NCBI GenBank assembly: GCA_029239755.1
Contig: JARBUI010000002.1
Span: 124,001 to 188,000, forward strand
Reading direction: 5' to 3'
Length of the DNA stretch: 64,000 nucleotides
Source: Clostridia bacterium
GTDB taxonomy: Bacteria; Bacillota; Clostridia; Lachnospirales; Cellulosilyticaceae
The notes beneath the pieces are model-generated. The model did no database searches. It was not told the origin of the DNA and worked only from the letters and a program-made list of their open reading frames with translations. Below, piece by piece: positions 43,901-52,442 of this stretch; the stretch's first letter is position 1; every line of letters starts with the position of its first letter. The translations under genes and the position numbers were made by a program.

Positions 43901-45232
43901 GGCACCAATCTCTGTTATATGATTTTTACCTGGAGTAAATCCTGTTGTTTCAATATCAAATATAACATACGTATCGTCTAATGTTTGATTTCTGGAACTT
44001 TGTACAACAGCTCCTAAGTCATCTACAATATAGGCTTCAACTCCATAAATAACTTTAATGTTATTCTTTTTAGCTGCCATAGCTGCATCCGGAAAAGCTT
44101 GTACTACCCCATGATCTGTTATGGCTATTGCCTTATGTCCCCATTTTGCAGCTCTTGTAATAAGTTCAGTGGCATTAACTGTTGCATCCATACTGCTCAT
44201 TTGTGTGTGCGCATGGAGTTCTACACGCTTTTCACTGCATGTATCCAGTCTTGTTGTACGGAGTCCATCTATTTTGATAATATCTTTAGCCTTAACGATA
44301 CGTTCTTGTACAAATGAGTCATACTCAAGAAGCCCTCTTATTTTTAAAGAAACACCCTTTTTAACTTGACCCTTAACCGTTTCCCATTTGTCCTTTTTAA
44401 TAAAGAACTTGGTTGTAATAGAGTACGTATAGTCAGTAATATCAAGTGATACTAGAGTATTTTCATTTTTTAATTCTCTAATGTCAATATTCAGGATAGT
44501 TCCTCTTACTACAACAATCTCATCATTTTCAGGCAGCCCTGATAACTGTATAACATCCCCTGTAAATACCTTCCCAAGAATAATATCTGTGTTCTCATCT
44601 ACTACTATGTCTTGTTTTAATTCATTACTTTTTTGATATTGCGTCGTAATACGTTCAACACTTTGATTGGTAATCTTAGTAACTTCATCATTAATTTTAG
44701 GCATAATATTTTTGCCTTCGTTTATAAAATTGAAGTGAATTTCTATAAGTCCTATATGTTCATAAAGAATCTCCTCCAATATTTCTTTGCAGTTCATTTT
44801 TTGCAAAAAAATCTTATAAGAAGATGGTATATCAATCCACAGACTATTATTTGTCACTTCCCATTTTGCATAGAGTAAAATAGCTTCAAGAAAAGGGGCC
44901 GTTTCTCCAAGCTTTTTTAAAAAGTTATTCCAATTATCTCGTATTATACTTATTTTTTCCTCATTTGACATTTTTTCCTGATCTTTTTTAACCCACTCAA
45001 TGCTGACTCTACTTATCCCTTGAAAATTATCTTTTATTTCCATTTCAAGATCCTTAATGGCAGGATCGTTCTGAAGATTAAAATCTTCAAGGTAAACAAC
45101 TATCTCTTTAGCATGCTGATTGATAATGATGTTCTCAACTTTGCAGTTTTGAAAATGCCTCTCAGTATTAGGGTTAAGCTTTAATTTTGAAAAAACATGA
45201 GAAAAATATCTTTTTTCCTCTTTCGAATGCAT
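40916..45232 (-). CDS. polC: DNA polymerase III alpha subunit, Gram-positive type (PolC)
   Basis: Main replicative polymerase of Firmicutes. N-terminal domain, OB fold, PHP domain starting at ELHAHTQMSSMDA and resuming after an inserted DEDD 3'-5' exonuclease (VIFDIETTGFTPG, LVAHNAAFDTSF, HHRAVDDAMATAEIF), then the polymerase core with DGYLVGSRGSVGSSFVATMA and GDKEPDIDLNFSGEYQ, and the zinc-binding CRQCKY/CPVCGS segment. 1438 aa is full length. Lies 13 bases after ispG; proS, found here in Bacillus, is absent. Confidence 0.98.
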   Translation of the reverse strand: MHSKEEKRYFSHVFSKLKLNPNTERHFQNCKVENIIINQHAKEIVVYLEDFNLQNDPAIKDLEMEIKDNFQGISRVSIEWVKKDQEKMSNEEKISIIRDNWNNFLKKLGETAPFLEAILLYAKWEVTNNSLWIDIPSSYKIFLQKMNCKEILEEILYEHIGLIEIHFNFINEGKNIMPKINDEVTKITNQSVERITTQYQKSNELKQDIVVDENTDIILGKVFTGDVIQLSGLPENDEIVVVRGTILNIDIRELKNENTLVSLDITDYTYSITTKFFIKKDKWETVKGQVKKGVSLKIRGLLEYDSFVQERIVKAKDIIKIDGLRTTRLDTCSEKRVELHAHTQMSSMDATVNATELITRAAKWGHKAIAITDHGVVQAFPDAAMAAKKNNIKVIYGVEAYIVDDLGAVVQSSRNQTLDDTYVIFDIETTGFTPGKNHITEIGAVKVINGEIVDRYETFVNPGTPIPPQIVELTGITDEMVKYAPKVEAVIPEFLNFVGDSVLVAHNAAFDTSFINFFASQLGQSVTNTVLDTLGLSRLLLTHLSRHKLNQVAEYFEINLENHHRAVDDAMATAEIFIKFREILKAKQIETLDELNEYATREIDVKKLKTYHAIILVKSQQGLFNLYNLVTKSHIDYFFKKPRIPKSVYKKHSDGLILGSGCEAGELFKALLENKPQDQIDSIVSFYDYLEIQPLANNHFLLEKGKVQSYEELKNINRQIIQLGKRHNKKVVATGDIHFLDPDDEVYRRIIMTGQGYSDADNQPPLYFHTTDEFLKEFDYLGKETAYEVVIENPNLIADSIEAIKPIPDETFPPKIDGADEELVEITTKKAIELYGDPLPKPVKDRLDRELNSIIKNGFAVMYIIAQKLVWKSLEDGYLVGSRGSVGSSFVATMATITEVNPLSPHYVCRQCKYSDFDSPEVIKFAGGSGCDMPDKVCPVCGSMLAKEGHDIPFETFLGFDGDKEPDIDLNFSGEYQACAHAYTEELFGSSHVFKAGTIGTLAEKTAYGFVQKYLEEKNMKVAKAEIGRLISGCTGIKRTTGQHPGGLMVVPRDNNIHNFCPVQRPANDMKSTVTTTHFDYHSISGRLLKLDILGHDDPTIIRMLEDLTGLNATQIPLDDKKTISLFTTTEALGVTREDINSEVGSLGIPEFGTKFVRQMLVDTKPTTFSELIRISGLSHGTDVWLNNAQELVRQGTATLSEVISTRDDIMVYLIIEGVEKKGAFKIMECVRKGKGLTEEQEDQMKKAGVKQWYIDSCKKIKYMFPKAHAAAYVMMAFRIAYFKVYYPEAFYTAYFSIRAKGNFDYELMCHGREVAEMAIKELEQRQMLSTKEKDTLTVLEMVREMYARGIKFNPIDLYKSDSERFIIEEDGILPPFNSLQGLGDTAAKNIVEKRKQGEFLSIEQFRNETKVSSTIIDLMKKNGILNGIPDTSQLTLF

Positions 45233-45245
45233 TATGAGATCCCCC

Positions 45246-46307
45246 TTATTGCATGTCTTTTATTTCCTGCATCAAAGCAGCAAAAAGTTCTTCCTCTTTT
45301 ACTTTCTTTATAATCTCACCTTTTTTAAAAATAAGCCCTTCATTTTTGCCTCCAGCAATACCTATATCTGCTTCTCTGGCTTCGCCAGGACCATTTACAA
45401 TACATCCCATGACTGCTATTTTAAGATCTTTTTTAATGTGTTTGGTAGACTCTTCAATTCGTTTTGCAAGCTCTATAAGATTAACTTCTGTTCTGCCACA
45501 GGTAGGGCATGCTATGATTTCAACCCCAAACTTCCTAAGATCTAAAGACTGCAGAATATACTTAGCACATTCTATTTCTTTGACGGGATCATCCGAAAGG
45601 GAAACCCGTATAGTATCACCTATTCCTTGTGATAATATAGCCCCTAGACCTACTGCTGATTTGATAGTTCCTTTATATAAAGTCCCTGATTCCGTTATTC
45701 CAACATGGAGTGGATAATTGTAGTGATATGCAAAGGTAGTATACGCATCTATAGCCAAAGGAACATTTGAAGCTTTAAGAGATATTACAATATCATGAAA
45801 ATCTAGTTCCTCTAATATATCGATATGTCTCTTAGCACTTTCTAACATTGCAAGTGCATTTACTCCTCCGTGACTTTTTAAAATATTTTTTTCAAGCGAA
45901 CCTGAATTAACTCCTATTCTTATAGGAATTTTATATTGCTTTGCCTTTTCAACCACTTTCTCAACCCGATCACGGCTCCCTATGTTTCCTGGATTAATTC
46001 TTAATTTATTGATGCCATTTTCAATAGCTAGTAATGCAAGCTTGTAGTCAAAATGTATATCTGCCACTAATGGAATATGAATGCGGGGGATAATCTTTTC
46101 AATAGCCCTAGCCGCTTCTTCACTAGGAACAGTAACCCTAACAATTTCACATCCTGCTTCTTCGAGCTTTAGAATTTGATCAATCGTTTCTGCTATATTT
46201 TCAGTCTTTGTATTCGTCATCGACTGAATAAGGATGGGGTTTCCACCCCCAAGGAGCTTATCTTTAATATGGATAACCCGAGTATCTTCTCTTTTATATA
46301 ATGTCAT
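45246..46307 (-). CDS. ispG: (E)-4-hydroxy-3-methylbut-2-enyl-diphosphate synthase (IspG)
   Basis: Fe-S enzyme of the MEP isoprenoid pathway converting MEcPP to HMBPP. TIM-barrel part with [50 protein letters not shown]-terminal [4Fe-4S] ligands in [11 protein letters not shown] and [11 protein letters not shown]. 353 aa. ATGA overlap with rseP. Acts two or more steps after Dxr, whose gene has been lost from this cluster. Confidence 0.97.
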   Translation of the reverse strand: MTLYKREDTRVIHIKDKLLGGGNPILIQSMTNTKTENIAETIDQILKLEEAGCEIVRVTVPSEEAARAIEKIIPRIHIPLVADIHFDYKLALLAIENGINKLRINPGNIGSRDRVEKVVEKAKQYKIPIRIGVNSGSLEKNILKSHGGVNALAMLESAKRHIDILEELDFHDIVISLKASNVPLAIDAYTTFAYHYNYPLHVGITESGTLYKGTIKSAVGLGAILSQGIGDTIRVSLSDDPVKEIECAKYILQSLDLRKFGVEIIACPTCGRTEVNLIELAKRIEESTKHIKKDLKIAVMGCIVNGPGEAREADIGIAGGKNEGLIFKKGEIIKKVKEEELFAALMQEIKDMQ

Positions 46308-47341
46308 ATATTAAACACCTTCACTATATCATTGTATAAAACAACCACTGTAAGGAGCATTAATAAAACAAACCCAATAAAGTGCACCATGGATTCTTTT
46401 TCTGGATCTAGTGGTTTACCTCTTAACATCTCAATTATTATAAATATAATACGACCTCCATCTAAGGCAGGCATAGGCAGCAAATTAACAACTCCTAAGT
46501 TAGCTGAGATGATAGCAGCAATATAAAGCATATTCATAACAGCTACCCAAATACCTCCTGATTGCATACCAGTATCCCATTGTTTAGCACTAAAATCTGC
46601 AACGCCAATGATGCCGGCAACTTGATTCATAGGTACTTGCCTTGTTACGATTTTAACAAGCCCTTCCCATACTACCTTAATGACATTAAATGTCTCTATA
46701 AAACCTCTTTTAGCGTTTTCAATAAGATTGAAATGTATGATTTCGGGAGCAAATCCGAATCTCGCTCGTTTTTCATTTTCCAGCCATTTAGCTTTTAATT
46801 CAACACTAAAAGGTTCTGCGTCACCTCTTACTATAGTAAACACATAAGTTTTATCCTTATCCTTAACAACTTCTTCTATATCTGAAAGCCTATTTACTTT
46901 TATGCCTTGTATAGCTATAATTTTATCTCCCACTAACATATTTGCTTGTGCTGCTGGCATATTATGATCTAATGTTTTAATGACATTATTCCCATATCCT
47001 ACATAACCTGCCAAAACAGTTAGCAAAATCCATGCAAATATAAAATTCATCATTGCACCAAAACTTACAATAAGTAGTTTCTGCCATGGTCTTTTTGAGC
47101 ACATTGCCCTTGGATTATTGCTGTTTCCAACTTCTTCTTCCATGCTGCAAAATCCGCCTATTGGAAATGCTCTCAGAGAATAAAGCGTTTCTCCTTTTTT
47201 AACAGACCACACTTTAGGTCCCATCCCTATTGCAAACTCATGAACAAGAACGCCACTTTTCTTAGCCATAATATAATGTCCCCATTCGTGAACTACAACA
47301 ATCAGCGCAATAATTAATATAAAAATAAGTACTGCTAACAT
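46304..47341 (-). CDS. rseP: Site-2 intramembrane metalloprotease RseP/RasP
   Basis: Membrane zinc protease (M50) that cleaves anti-sigma factors and signal-peptide remnants. Zinc motif HEWGH (His18, Glu19, His22), a single PDZ domain ([15 protein letters not shown]), and [11 protein letters not shown] as the third ligand region; four hydrophobic segments. 345 aa. Its ribosome site (AGAAGG) lies inside the dxr remnant, whose stop codon overlaps the start of this gene. Confidence 0.95.
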   Translation of the reverse strand: MLAVLIFILIIALIVVVHEWGHYIMAKKSGVLVHEFAIGMGPKVWSVKKGETLYSLRAFPIGGFCSMEEEVGNSNNPRAMCSKRPWQKLLIVSFGAMMNFIFAWILLTVLAGYVGYGNNVIKTLDHNMPAAQANMLVGDKIIAIQGIKVNRLSDIEEVVKDKDKTYVFTIVRGDAEPFSVELKAKWLENEKRARFGFAPEIIHFNLIENAKRGFIETFNVIKVVWEGLVKIVTRQVPMNQVAGIIGVADFSAKQWDTGMQSGGIWVAVMNMLYIAAIISANLGVVNLLPMPALDGGRIIFIIIEMLRGKPLDPEKESMVHFIGFVLLMLLTVVVLYNDIVKVFNI

Positions 47342-47490
47342 TCTAATACCTTCTTTCTGCTATATTCTCTAACCCATCCGTCATACTCTAAAAAATGTCG
47401 ATGAGTTGGCCTATTTATACATATGAGGTGTGTTACAACCTTATGTATAATTTGGGGTATCTGAATAAAAGATACTGTCAGTCTGAACTT
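47335..47490 (-). pseudogene. dxr: 3' remnant of the original dxr gene (last 51 codons plus stop)
   Basis: The gap between cdsA and rseP reads, from the base after the cdsA stop, as 51 sense codons and TAG with no frameshift. The product aligns without gaps to the C-terminal part of the intact Dxr encoded at 10580-11761, with 25 of 51 residues identical by my count, including SFxQIP, KV, CI..PT, YD.W.REYSRKKV. There is no start codon and no catalytic part, so no enzyme is made. This is the position of dxr in Bacillus and relatives. The AGAAAGAAGG of the RKK codons doubles as the rseP ribosome site, which would explain why this end was kept. Confidence 0.9.
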
Positions 47491-48300
47491 TTATTTTATC
47501 ATTTTCTCTGTTACTAGTACTGCTAAATAAATAACAGGCGCAACTAACAATAAACTATCAAATCTATCCAATATGCCGCCATGCCCAGGTAATATATACC
47601 CAAAATCTTTTTGATTAAAAAATCTCTTAATTGCTGATGCAGCTAAATCACCAAATTGTGAAATAACAGATGCTACCACAACTATAATGATAACTGCTGC
47701 TGTATACTTTCTAAGAATTTCATATGTGTATAACGTATAGATAAAAGTATAGAAATACCCTAATACGCCTGCACCTATAAGTCCACCGATACTTCCCTCA
47801 ATTGTTTTTTTAGGACTAAGTTTTGGAGCTAACTTATGCCTCCCTATCATGATTCCAGTAAAGTAGGCAAAAGTATCTGATCCCCACGAACTAATAACTA
47901 TAAGCCAAACCCAAAAAGCCCCATATGTTGTATGCCTTGTTGAAATAATAAAGCCAAACAACAAACCGGTATAAAGAGCAGAAAAGATTGTAAGAGAAAC
48001 ATCTGTAATAGAATACCTAGGATATTTCATAACCATATAGATAAGTGCTACAACAATTAGTATCGCAACATAAATCATATAATAAGTATTAATCGTCTCA
48101 AAGAACATAAAATAAGCTATCAGAGCCAGGTAGCCTATAGTCCTCATAGGATGATATGCTTTTTTCATAGTATTAAATAATTCATATAAACCTAGAGAGC
48201 TAACTGCTATCATGACATAATTAAGTGTAGGACTCCCTAACGTTACAATTAGAATTACAAGAGGTACCCCTATAATTGCTGTTATTATCCGAGTTAACAC
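47491..48300 (-). CDS. cdsA: Phosphatidate cytidylyltransferase CdsA
   Basis: Makes CDP-diacylglycerol for phospholipid synthesis. Integral membrane protein with about eight hydrophobic segments and the full signature SAIKRFFNQKDFG followed by LPGHGGILDRFDS. 269 aa. Its stop codon directly abuts the dxr remnant in the same frame. Confidence 0.96.
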   Translation of the reverse strand: MLTRIITAIIGVPLVILIVTLGSPTLNYVMIAVSSLGLYELFNTMKKAYHPMRTIGYLALIAYFMFFETINTYYMIYVAILIVVALIYMVMKYPRYSITDVSLTIFSALYTGLLFGFIISTRHTTYGAFWVWLIVISSWGSDTFAYFTGIMIGRHKLAPKLSPKKTIEGSIGGLIGAGVLGYFYTFIYTLYTYEILRKYTAAVIIIVVVASVISQFGDLAASAIKRFFNQKDFGYILPGHGGILDRFDSLLLVAPVIYLAVLVTEKMIK

Positions 48301-48312
48301 GCTTTATTCCTC

Positions 48313-49029
48313 CTATTCACTTTTACCAAACCTTCTTTTTCTTGTGCTATACTCCTCTATGGCTTTATCAAATTCTTTCACAGTAAACTCGGGCCATAAA
48401 CATGATGCAAAATAAAATTCACTATAGGTTAACTGCCATGGCATAAAATTACTTGTTCTCATTTCCCCACTTGTACGAATCATGAGATCAGGATCAGGCT
48501 GATTGGCTGTATCTAGACAACTAGAAAGTAAAGCCTCAGTGATTTCACTATTGCCAGTCTTATCTAAGCTTATTTCAGTCATCATCTTTTTGCAAGCCCT
48601 AATAATTTCATCACGCCCGCCATAGTTAAATGCCATATTAAAGCATAGCCCTTTTTTATCTTTTGTAATCTCCTGCAATACTTTTATTTTCTCCTTTAGA
48701 TCGCTAGGGATATTGGGCGAATCGATATCTCCTATTGCATTAAACTTAATATCATCACGCATAGCCTTTTTAATATTGCGGTCTAAATATTTCATAAAGA
48801 GCTTCATAAGTCCATTTACTTCATTTTGAGGTCTGCTCCAGTTTTCGGTGGAAAAGGCATACACTGTTAAATATTTAATTCCTATTTTGTTAGCATGTTT
48901 TATAATATTTTCTAGGACTTTAGTCCCTTTACGATGCCCTTCGTTACGCGGCAAGTTATGTTCTTTGGCCCATCTTCCATTACCATCCATTATAACTGCG
49001 ATGTGTACTGGGAGTTTTATGTTTTCCAT
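48313..49029 (-). CDS. uppS: Isoprenyl transferase / undecaprenyl diphosphate synthase
   Basis: Cis-prenyltransferase producing the C55 lipid carrier for wall synthesis. VIMDGNGRWAKEHNLPRNEG with the catalytic Asp, VYAFSTENWSRP, FNYGGRDEI, DLMIRTSGEMRTSNFMPWQ. 238 aa. A complete terminator hairpin lies just ahead of its ribosome site (AGGAGG), so its expression may depend on read-through. Confidence 0.97.
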   Translation of the reverse strand: MENIKLPVHIAVIMDGNGRWAKEHNLPRNEGHRKGTKVLENIIKHANKIGIKYLTVYAFSTENWSRPQNEVNGLMKLFMKYLDRNIKKAMRDDIKFNAIGDIDSPNIPSDLKEKIKVLQEITKDKKGLCFNMAFNYGGRDEIIRACKKMMTEISLDKTGNSEITEALLSSCLDTANQPDPDLMIRTSGEMRTSNFMPWQLTYSEFYFASCLWPEFTVKEFDKAIEEYSTRKRRFGKSE

Positions 49030-49047
49030 TATGTTTCCTCCTATATC

Positions 49048-49078
49048 AAAAAACTCCTCTTAATTGAGGAGTTTTTTT
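49048..49078 (-). terminator. Intra-operon terminator between frr and uppS
   Basis: AAAAAACTCCTC (49048-49059) and GAGGAGTTTTTTT (49066-49078) around TTAATT. On the minus strand the stem is followed by TTTTTTGATATAGG. It lies 5 bases after the frr stop and 19 bases before the uppS start; I see no promoter between them. Confidence 0.75.
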
Positions 49079-49082
49079 AGCA

Positions 49083-49637
49083 TTACACAGATAAGATTTC
49101 TTTACTTTTGCTTTCAACATGTGCATCTATTTCATCCACAAACTTATCAGTTAACTTCTGAATTTCTTTTTCTGCTACTTCTTGTTCATCTTCAGTTATC
49201 TCATTGCCTTTTTGCATTTTTTTAAAGATTTCGATGGCTTCCCGTCTGATATTTCTAATAGCAACCTTCGAATTTTCCCCTTTTTTCTTAATATCTTTTG
49301 TTAATTCTTTTCTGCGTTCTTCAGTAAGCTCAGGAAAGACTAACCTTATTACTTTTCCGTCATTAGATGGGTTAATACCTATATCGGACTCATTAATAGC
49401 TTTTTCAATAGCTTTTAATAATGATGTGTCCCATGGTTGTATTTGCAGTATGCGTGCCTCAGGAATACTAATGTTTCCTACTTGCTGAATTGGAGTAGCA
49501 GTGCCATAATAATCTACAGTCATTCGATCTAAAACATGTGGATTAGCTCTTCCAGCACGTATTGTATTAAGCTCATCAACAAATGTCTGGATTGTCTTTT
49601 TCATCTTATCATTATACTTATTTAATGTCTGCTTCAT
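49083..49637 (-). CDS. frr: Ribosome recycling factor
   Basis: Splits post-termination ribosomes with EF-G. 184 aa, all along the family pattern: LNTIRAGRANPHVLDRMTVD, YYGTATPIQQVGNISIPEAR, IRLVFPELTEERRKEL. 17 bases after pyrH. Confidence 0.98.
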   Translation of the reverse strand: MKQTLNKYNDKMKKTIQTFVDELNTIRAGRANPHVLDRMTVDYYGTATPIQQVGNISIPEARILQIQPWDTSLLKAIEKAINESDIGINPSNDGKVIRLVFPELTEERRKELTKDIKKKGENSKVAIRNIRREAIEIFKKMQKGNEITEDEQEVAEKEIQKLTDKFVDEIDAHVESKSKEILSV

Positions 49638-49653
49638 CTTATATCCTCCTTGA

Positions 49654-50364
49654 TTAATCTTCTATATAAATAGTGGTGCCAATTTGTTCACCCATAGCCA
49701 CTCTTACTATGCCGTTTGAGGCACCTAAATTGAAAACAATTATAGGTAGTTTTTGATCTATACACAATGTAGCAGCTGCGGCATCGATTGCTTTAAGGTC
49801 TTGACGCAAGAGTTCTTGACAAGATATCGTGTCATATTTTTTAGCAGTATGATCTAATTTAGGATCGCTTGTATAGACTCCATCAATGTTTTTAGCAAAT
49901 AATAAGGCGTCTGCCTCTATCTCACATCCCCTTAATGCAGCTCCTGTATCAGTAGAAAAAAATGGATGGCCTGTACCACCAGCAAAAAATACTATACTCC
50001 CATTTTTCATATACCTAAGTGCAGTATCTTTAGAAAATAATTCAGTCATATTCCCTACAGCAAAAGGTGTTTGAACAACTGCCTGAATACCTTCTGCACG
50101 ACATACATCTGCAACATATAGGGCATTCATAACTGTCGCTAGCATACCTATTTGGTCTGCCTTCGTACGATCCATATTACCTGATGTCCTGCCTCGCCAA
50201 AAATTACCTCCACCTATTACAACTGCTACTTGTAAGCCTTTCTGAATTAGTTCTTTAAGCTGTATAACAACACCGGTAATAATATGATGATCAAAACCTC
50301 TCTGCAACTCACCAGCCAATGCTTCTCCACTTAATTTAACTAATACTCTATTATAACCTTTCAT
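49654..50364 (-). CDS. pyrH: Uridylate kinase
   Basis: UMP kinase of the amino-acid-kinase fold: RVLVKLSGEALAG, VVIGGGNFWRGR, RTKADQIGMLATVMNAL, GTGHPFFSTDTGAALR, ADALLFAKNIDGVYTSDP. 236 aa. First gene of pyrH-frr-(uppS). Confidence 0.97.
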   Translation of the reverse strand: MKGYNRVLVKLSGEALAGELQRGFDHHIITGVVIQLKELIQKGLQVAVVIGGGNFWRGRTSGNMDRTKADQIGMLATVMNALYVADVCRAEGIQAVVQTPFAVGNMTELFSKDTALRYMKNGSIVFFAGGTGHPFFSTDTGAALRGCEIEADALLFAKNIDGVYTSDPKLDHTAKKYDTISCQELLRQDLKAIDAAAATLCIDQKLPIIVFNLGASNGIVRVAMGEQIGTTIYIED

Positions 50365-50439
50365 TGTTTTCTCCTTCCTGCTAACACTACTCTATCATAA
50401 AAGTATGCTAATTTCTAGATATATTTTTAACTTTGTTTC

Positions 50440-50468
50440 AGTATAGAAAACTGAAAATCCTACAGTAA
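50440..50468 (-). promoter_or_regulatory. Probable promoter for pyrH-frr
   Basis: Minus strand TTACTG (50463-50468), 17 bases, TATACT (50440-50445), about 75 bases before the pyrH start and after the tsf terminator. Confidence 0.45.
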
Positions 50469-50513
50469 GATTTATATTTCCAAGCTGATAAAAATCATGC
50501 AAAAATCCATGTA

Positions 50514-50571
50514 TTTATGAATTAGGAAAGCTTAGTCTTTACTAGCAAGGCAAACTTTCCTAGTTCATAAA
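50514..50571. repeat. Inverted repeat between tsf and pyrH
   Basis: Arms TTTATGAATTAGGAAAG (50514-50530) and CTTTCCTAGTTCATAAA (50555-50571) match at 16 of 17 bases and enclose 24 bases with a small TAGT/ACTA inner stem. It overlaps the T-run of the tsf terminator. No coding potential; role unknown. Confidence 0.6.
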
Positions 50572-50593
50572 AAAAGGGACACCTGTGTGTCCC
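50568..50593 (-). terminator. Rho-independent terminator after tsf
   Basis: GGGACAC (50576-50582), loop CTGT, GTGTCCC (50587-50593); on the minus strand followed by TTTTTTT. Begins 9 bases after the tsf stop. Confidence 0.9.
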
Positions 50594-50601
50594 TCCATAT
50601 A

Positions 50602-51510
50602 TTAACCTTGAATTTGTTTTGCAACTTCTTCAGCAAAGTTCTCTTCTTTTTTCTCGATACCTTCACCAGTCTCAAAACGGACAAAAGACTTAATAACCTC
50701 TGCACTTCCTAATTCAGCTGCCACATATTTAGCTACTGTTAAGTCAGGATCTTTAACATATTCTTGTTCTAATAAACAAATTTCTTTTAATTGTTTATTG
50801 AGTCTGCCTATTACCATTTTTTCAATAATGTTTTCAGGTTTTCCTGGATTTTCATTAAGCGCCTGAGTCATTAATATTTCTTTTTCTTTAACTTTTGTAG
50901 CTTCTGAAACTTGAGTCATCGAAACATATTCTGGATTTACAGCAGCTACTTGCATAGCAACATTTCTTCCTACTTCTTTAGCTTTGTCACCTTCTGCTGC
51001 GACCTCTACAATAGTAACAATCTTACCGCCGCCATGAGTATACGCTACTAGTGTTCCATCTGTAGTCATCTTTGCAAAACGACGGATAGATAAGTTCTCG
51101 CCGATAGTAGCTATTTTTTCTGTTAACACATCTCCTACTGTTTTTGACGCATCATCAATCCAAGCAAGAGCTTTTAATGCTTCTACATCTTGAACATCAT
51201 TATTAAGAACTAACTCTGCTACTTGATTTACAAATGTAATAAACTGCTCATTTTTAGCTACGAAGTCAGTTTCTGAATTTATTTCAACTAGTGCAGCTGT
51301 TTTACCGTCAGCAGCAACAGCTTCTTTTACAAGTCCTTCTGCAGCAACTCGTCCAGCTTTTTTTGCAGCTTTCGCTAAACCTTTTTCACGTAAAACTTCA
51401 ATGGCTTTTTCCATATCACCATCAGTTTCATTTAATACATTTTTGCAGTCCATCATACCTGCGCCAGTTCTTTCACGTAATTCTTTTACCATAGCAGCTG
51501 TAATTGCCAT
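50602..51510 (-). CDS. tsf: Elongation factor Ts
   Basis: Nucleotide exchange factor for EF-Tu. N-terminal UBA-like domain with VKELRERTGAGMMDCKNVL, then TDFVAKNEQF and GKIVTIVEVAAEG. 302 aa from the ATG at 51508-51510, which has GGAGG eight bases ahead; the frame is open five codons further but without support. Co-transcribed with rpsB. Confidence 0.97.
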   Translation of the reverse strand: MAITAAMVKELRERTGAGMMDCKNVLNETDGDMEKAIEVLREKGLAKAAKKAGRVAAEGLVKEAVAADGKTAALVEINSETDFVAKNEQFITFVNQVAELVLNNDVQDVEALKALAWIDDASKTVGDVLTEKIATIGENLSIRRFAKMTTDGTLVAYTHGGGKIVTIVEVAAEGDKAKEVGRNVAMQVAAVNPEYVSMTQVSEATKVKEKEILMTQALNENPGKPENIIEKMVIGRLNKQLKEICLLEQEYVKDPDLTVAKYVAAELGSAEVIKSFVRFETGEGIEKKEENFAEEVAKQIQG

Positions 51511-51530
51511 CTTTAGTACCTCCAAATAAA

Positions 51531-52268
51531 TTATTCAGCGATTGCTTTCGCATTATCACTTATTTCTTCTGTAGTTTCAAAAATTTCACCTTGATTAGCT
51601 TCTATAATTGCATCAGCCATCTTAGCCACAATTAGCTTAACAGCACGAATAGCATCATCATTTCCTGGAATTACATAATCTACTTCTTCTGGGTCACAGT
51701 TTGTATCTACAATAGACACAACTGGAATACCTAATATATGTGCTTCTTGAATAGCAATTCTTTCTTTTCGTGGATCAACTACAAACATTAAACTAGGCAG
51801 ACCCTTCATTTCTTTAATACCACCTAAGTTCTTTTCAAGTTTGTCCATTTCTTTGCGAAGTTCAATAACTTCTTTTTTAGGAAGTACATCAAATGTACCG
51901 TTTGTTTCCATCTCTTCTAATTGCTTAAGTCTAGCAACACGGCTTTTGATTGTTGTAAAGTTTGTAAGCATACCACCTAACCATCTTTGATTTACGTAGT
52001 ACATGCCGCTTCTTTCTGCCTCAGTTTTAATTGACTCTTGTGCTTGTTTTTTGGTACCAACAAATAACACTTTACCGCCATCTTCAGCAACTTGACGAAT
52101 AACAGCATACGCTTCGTCAACTTTTTTTGTAGTTTTTTGTAAGTCAATAATATAAATACCATTTCTTTCTGTAAAGATGTACTCTTTCATTTTAGGGTTC
52201 CATCTTCTTGTTTGATGTCCGAAATGAACACCTGCTTCTAAAAGTTGTTTCATTGAAATTACGCTCAT
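51531..52268 (-). CDS. rpsB: 30S ribosomal protein S2
   Basis: 245 aa ribosomal protein: [72 protein letters not shown] ribosome site; first gene of rpsB-tsf. Confidence 0.98.
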   Translation of the reverse strand: MSVISMKQLLEAGVHFGHQTRRWNPKMKEYIFTERNGIYIIDLQKTTKKVDEAYAVIRQVAEDGGKVLFVGTKKQAQESIKTEAERSGMYYVNQRWLGGMLTNFTTIKSRVARLKQLEEMETNGTFDVLPKKEVIELRKEMDKLEKNLGGIKEMKGLPSLMFVVDPRKERIAIQEAHILGIPVVSIVDTNCDPEEVDYVIPGNDDAIRAVKLIVAKMADAIIEANQGEIFETTEEISDNAKAIAE

Positions 52269-52370
52269 TTTATTACCTCCTGGTTAGTCCTCCGCTTATA
52301 TTAAACTATATTAGACTATTTTAGCACCCTAATCTAGCATCTATAAACGTGTGTTTTATTTTCGCTCTAA

Positions 52371-52399
52371 AGTATACCACACTTATTATTTAAATACAA
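52371..52399 (-). promoter_or_regulatory. Promoter for rpsB-tsf
   Basis: Minus strand TTGTAT (52394-52399), 17 bases, TATACT (52371-52376) preceded by TGG (extended -10). The leader of about 95 bases, 52269-52364, is a candidate site for S2 feedback, though I recognise no specific motif. No clear terminator ends the flagellar operon upstream. Confidence 0.6.
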
Positions 52400-52442
52400 T
52401 GATTTTGAGAAATATTTAAATTGCCTTAAATAATGACAGCAT

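Noticed and set aside
45253-45717. 154-codon open frame on the plus strand
   Set aside because: Antisense shadow of ispG, which has complete family motifs.
47335-47490. Reading the cdsA-rseP gap as a real small gene
   Set aside because: No start codon or ribosome site of its own, and the match is only to the C-terminal end of Dxr; a gene remnant explains it better.
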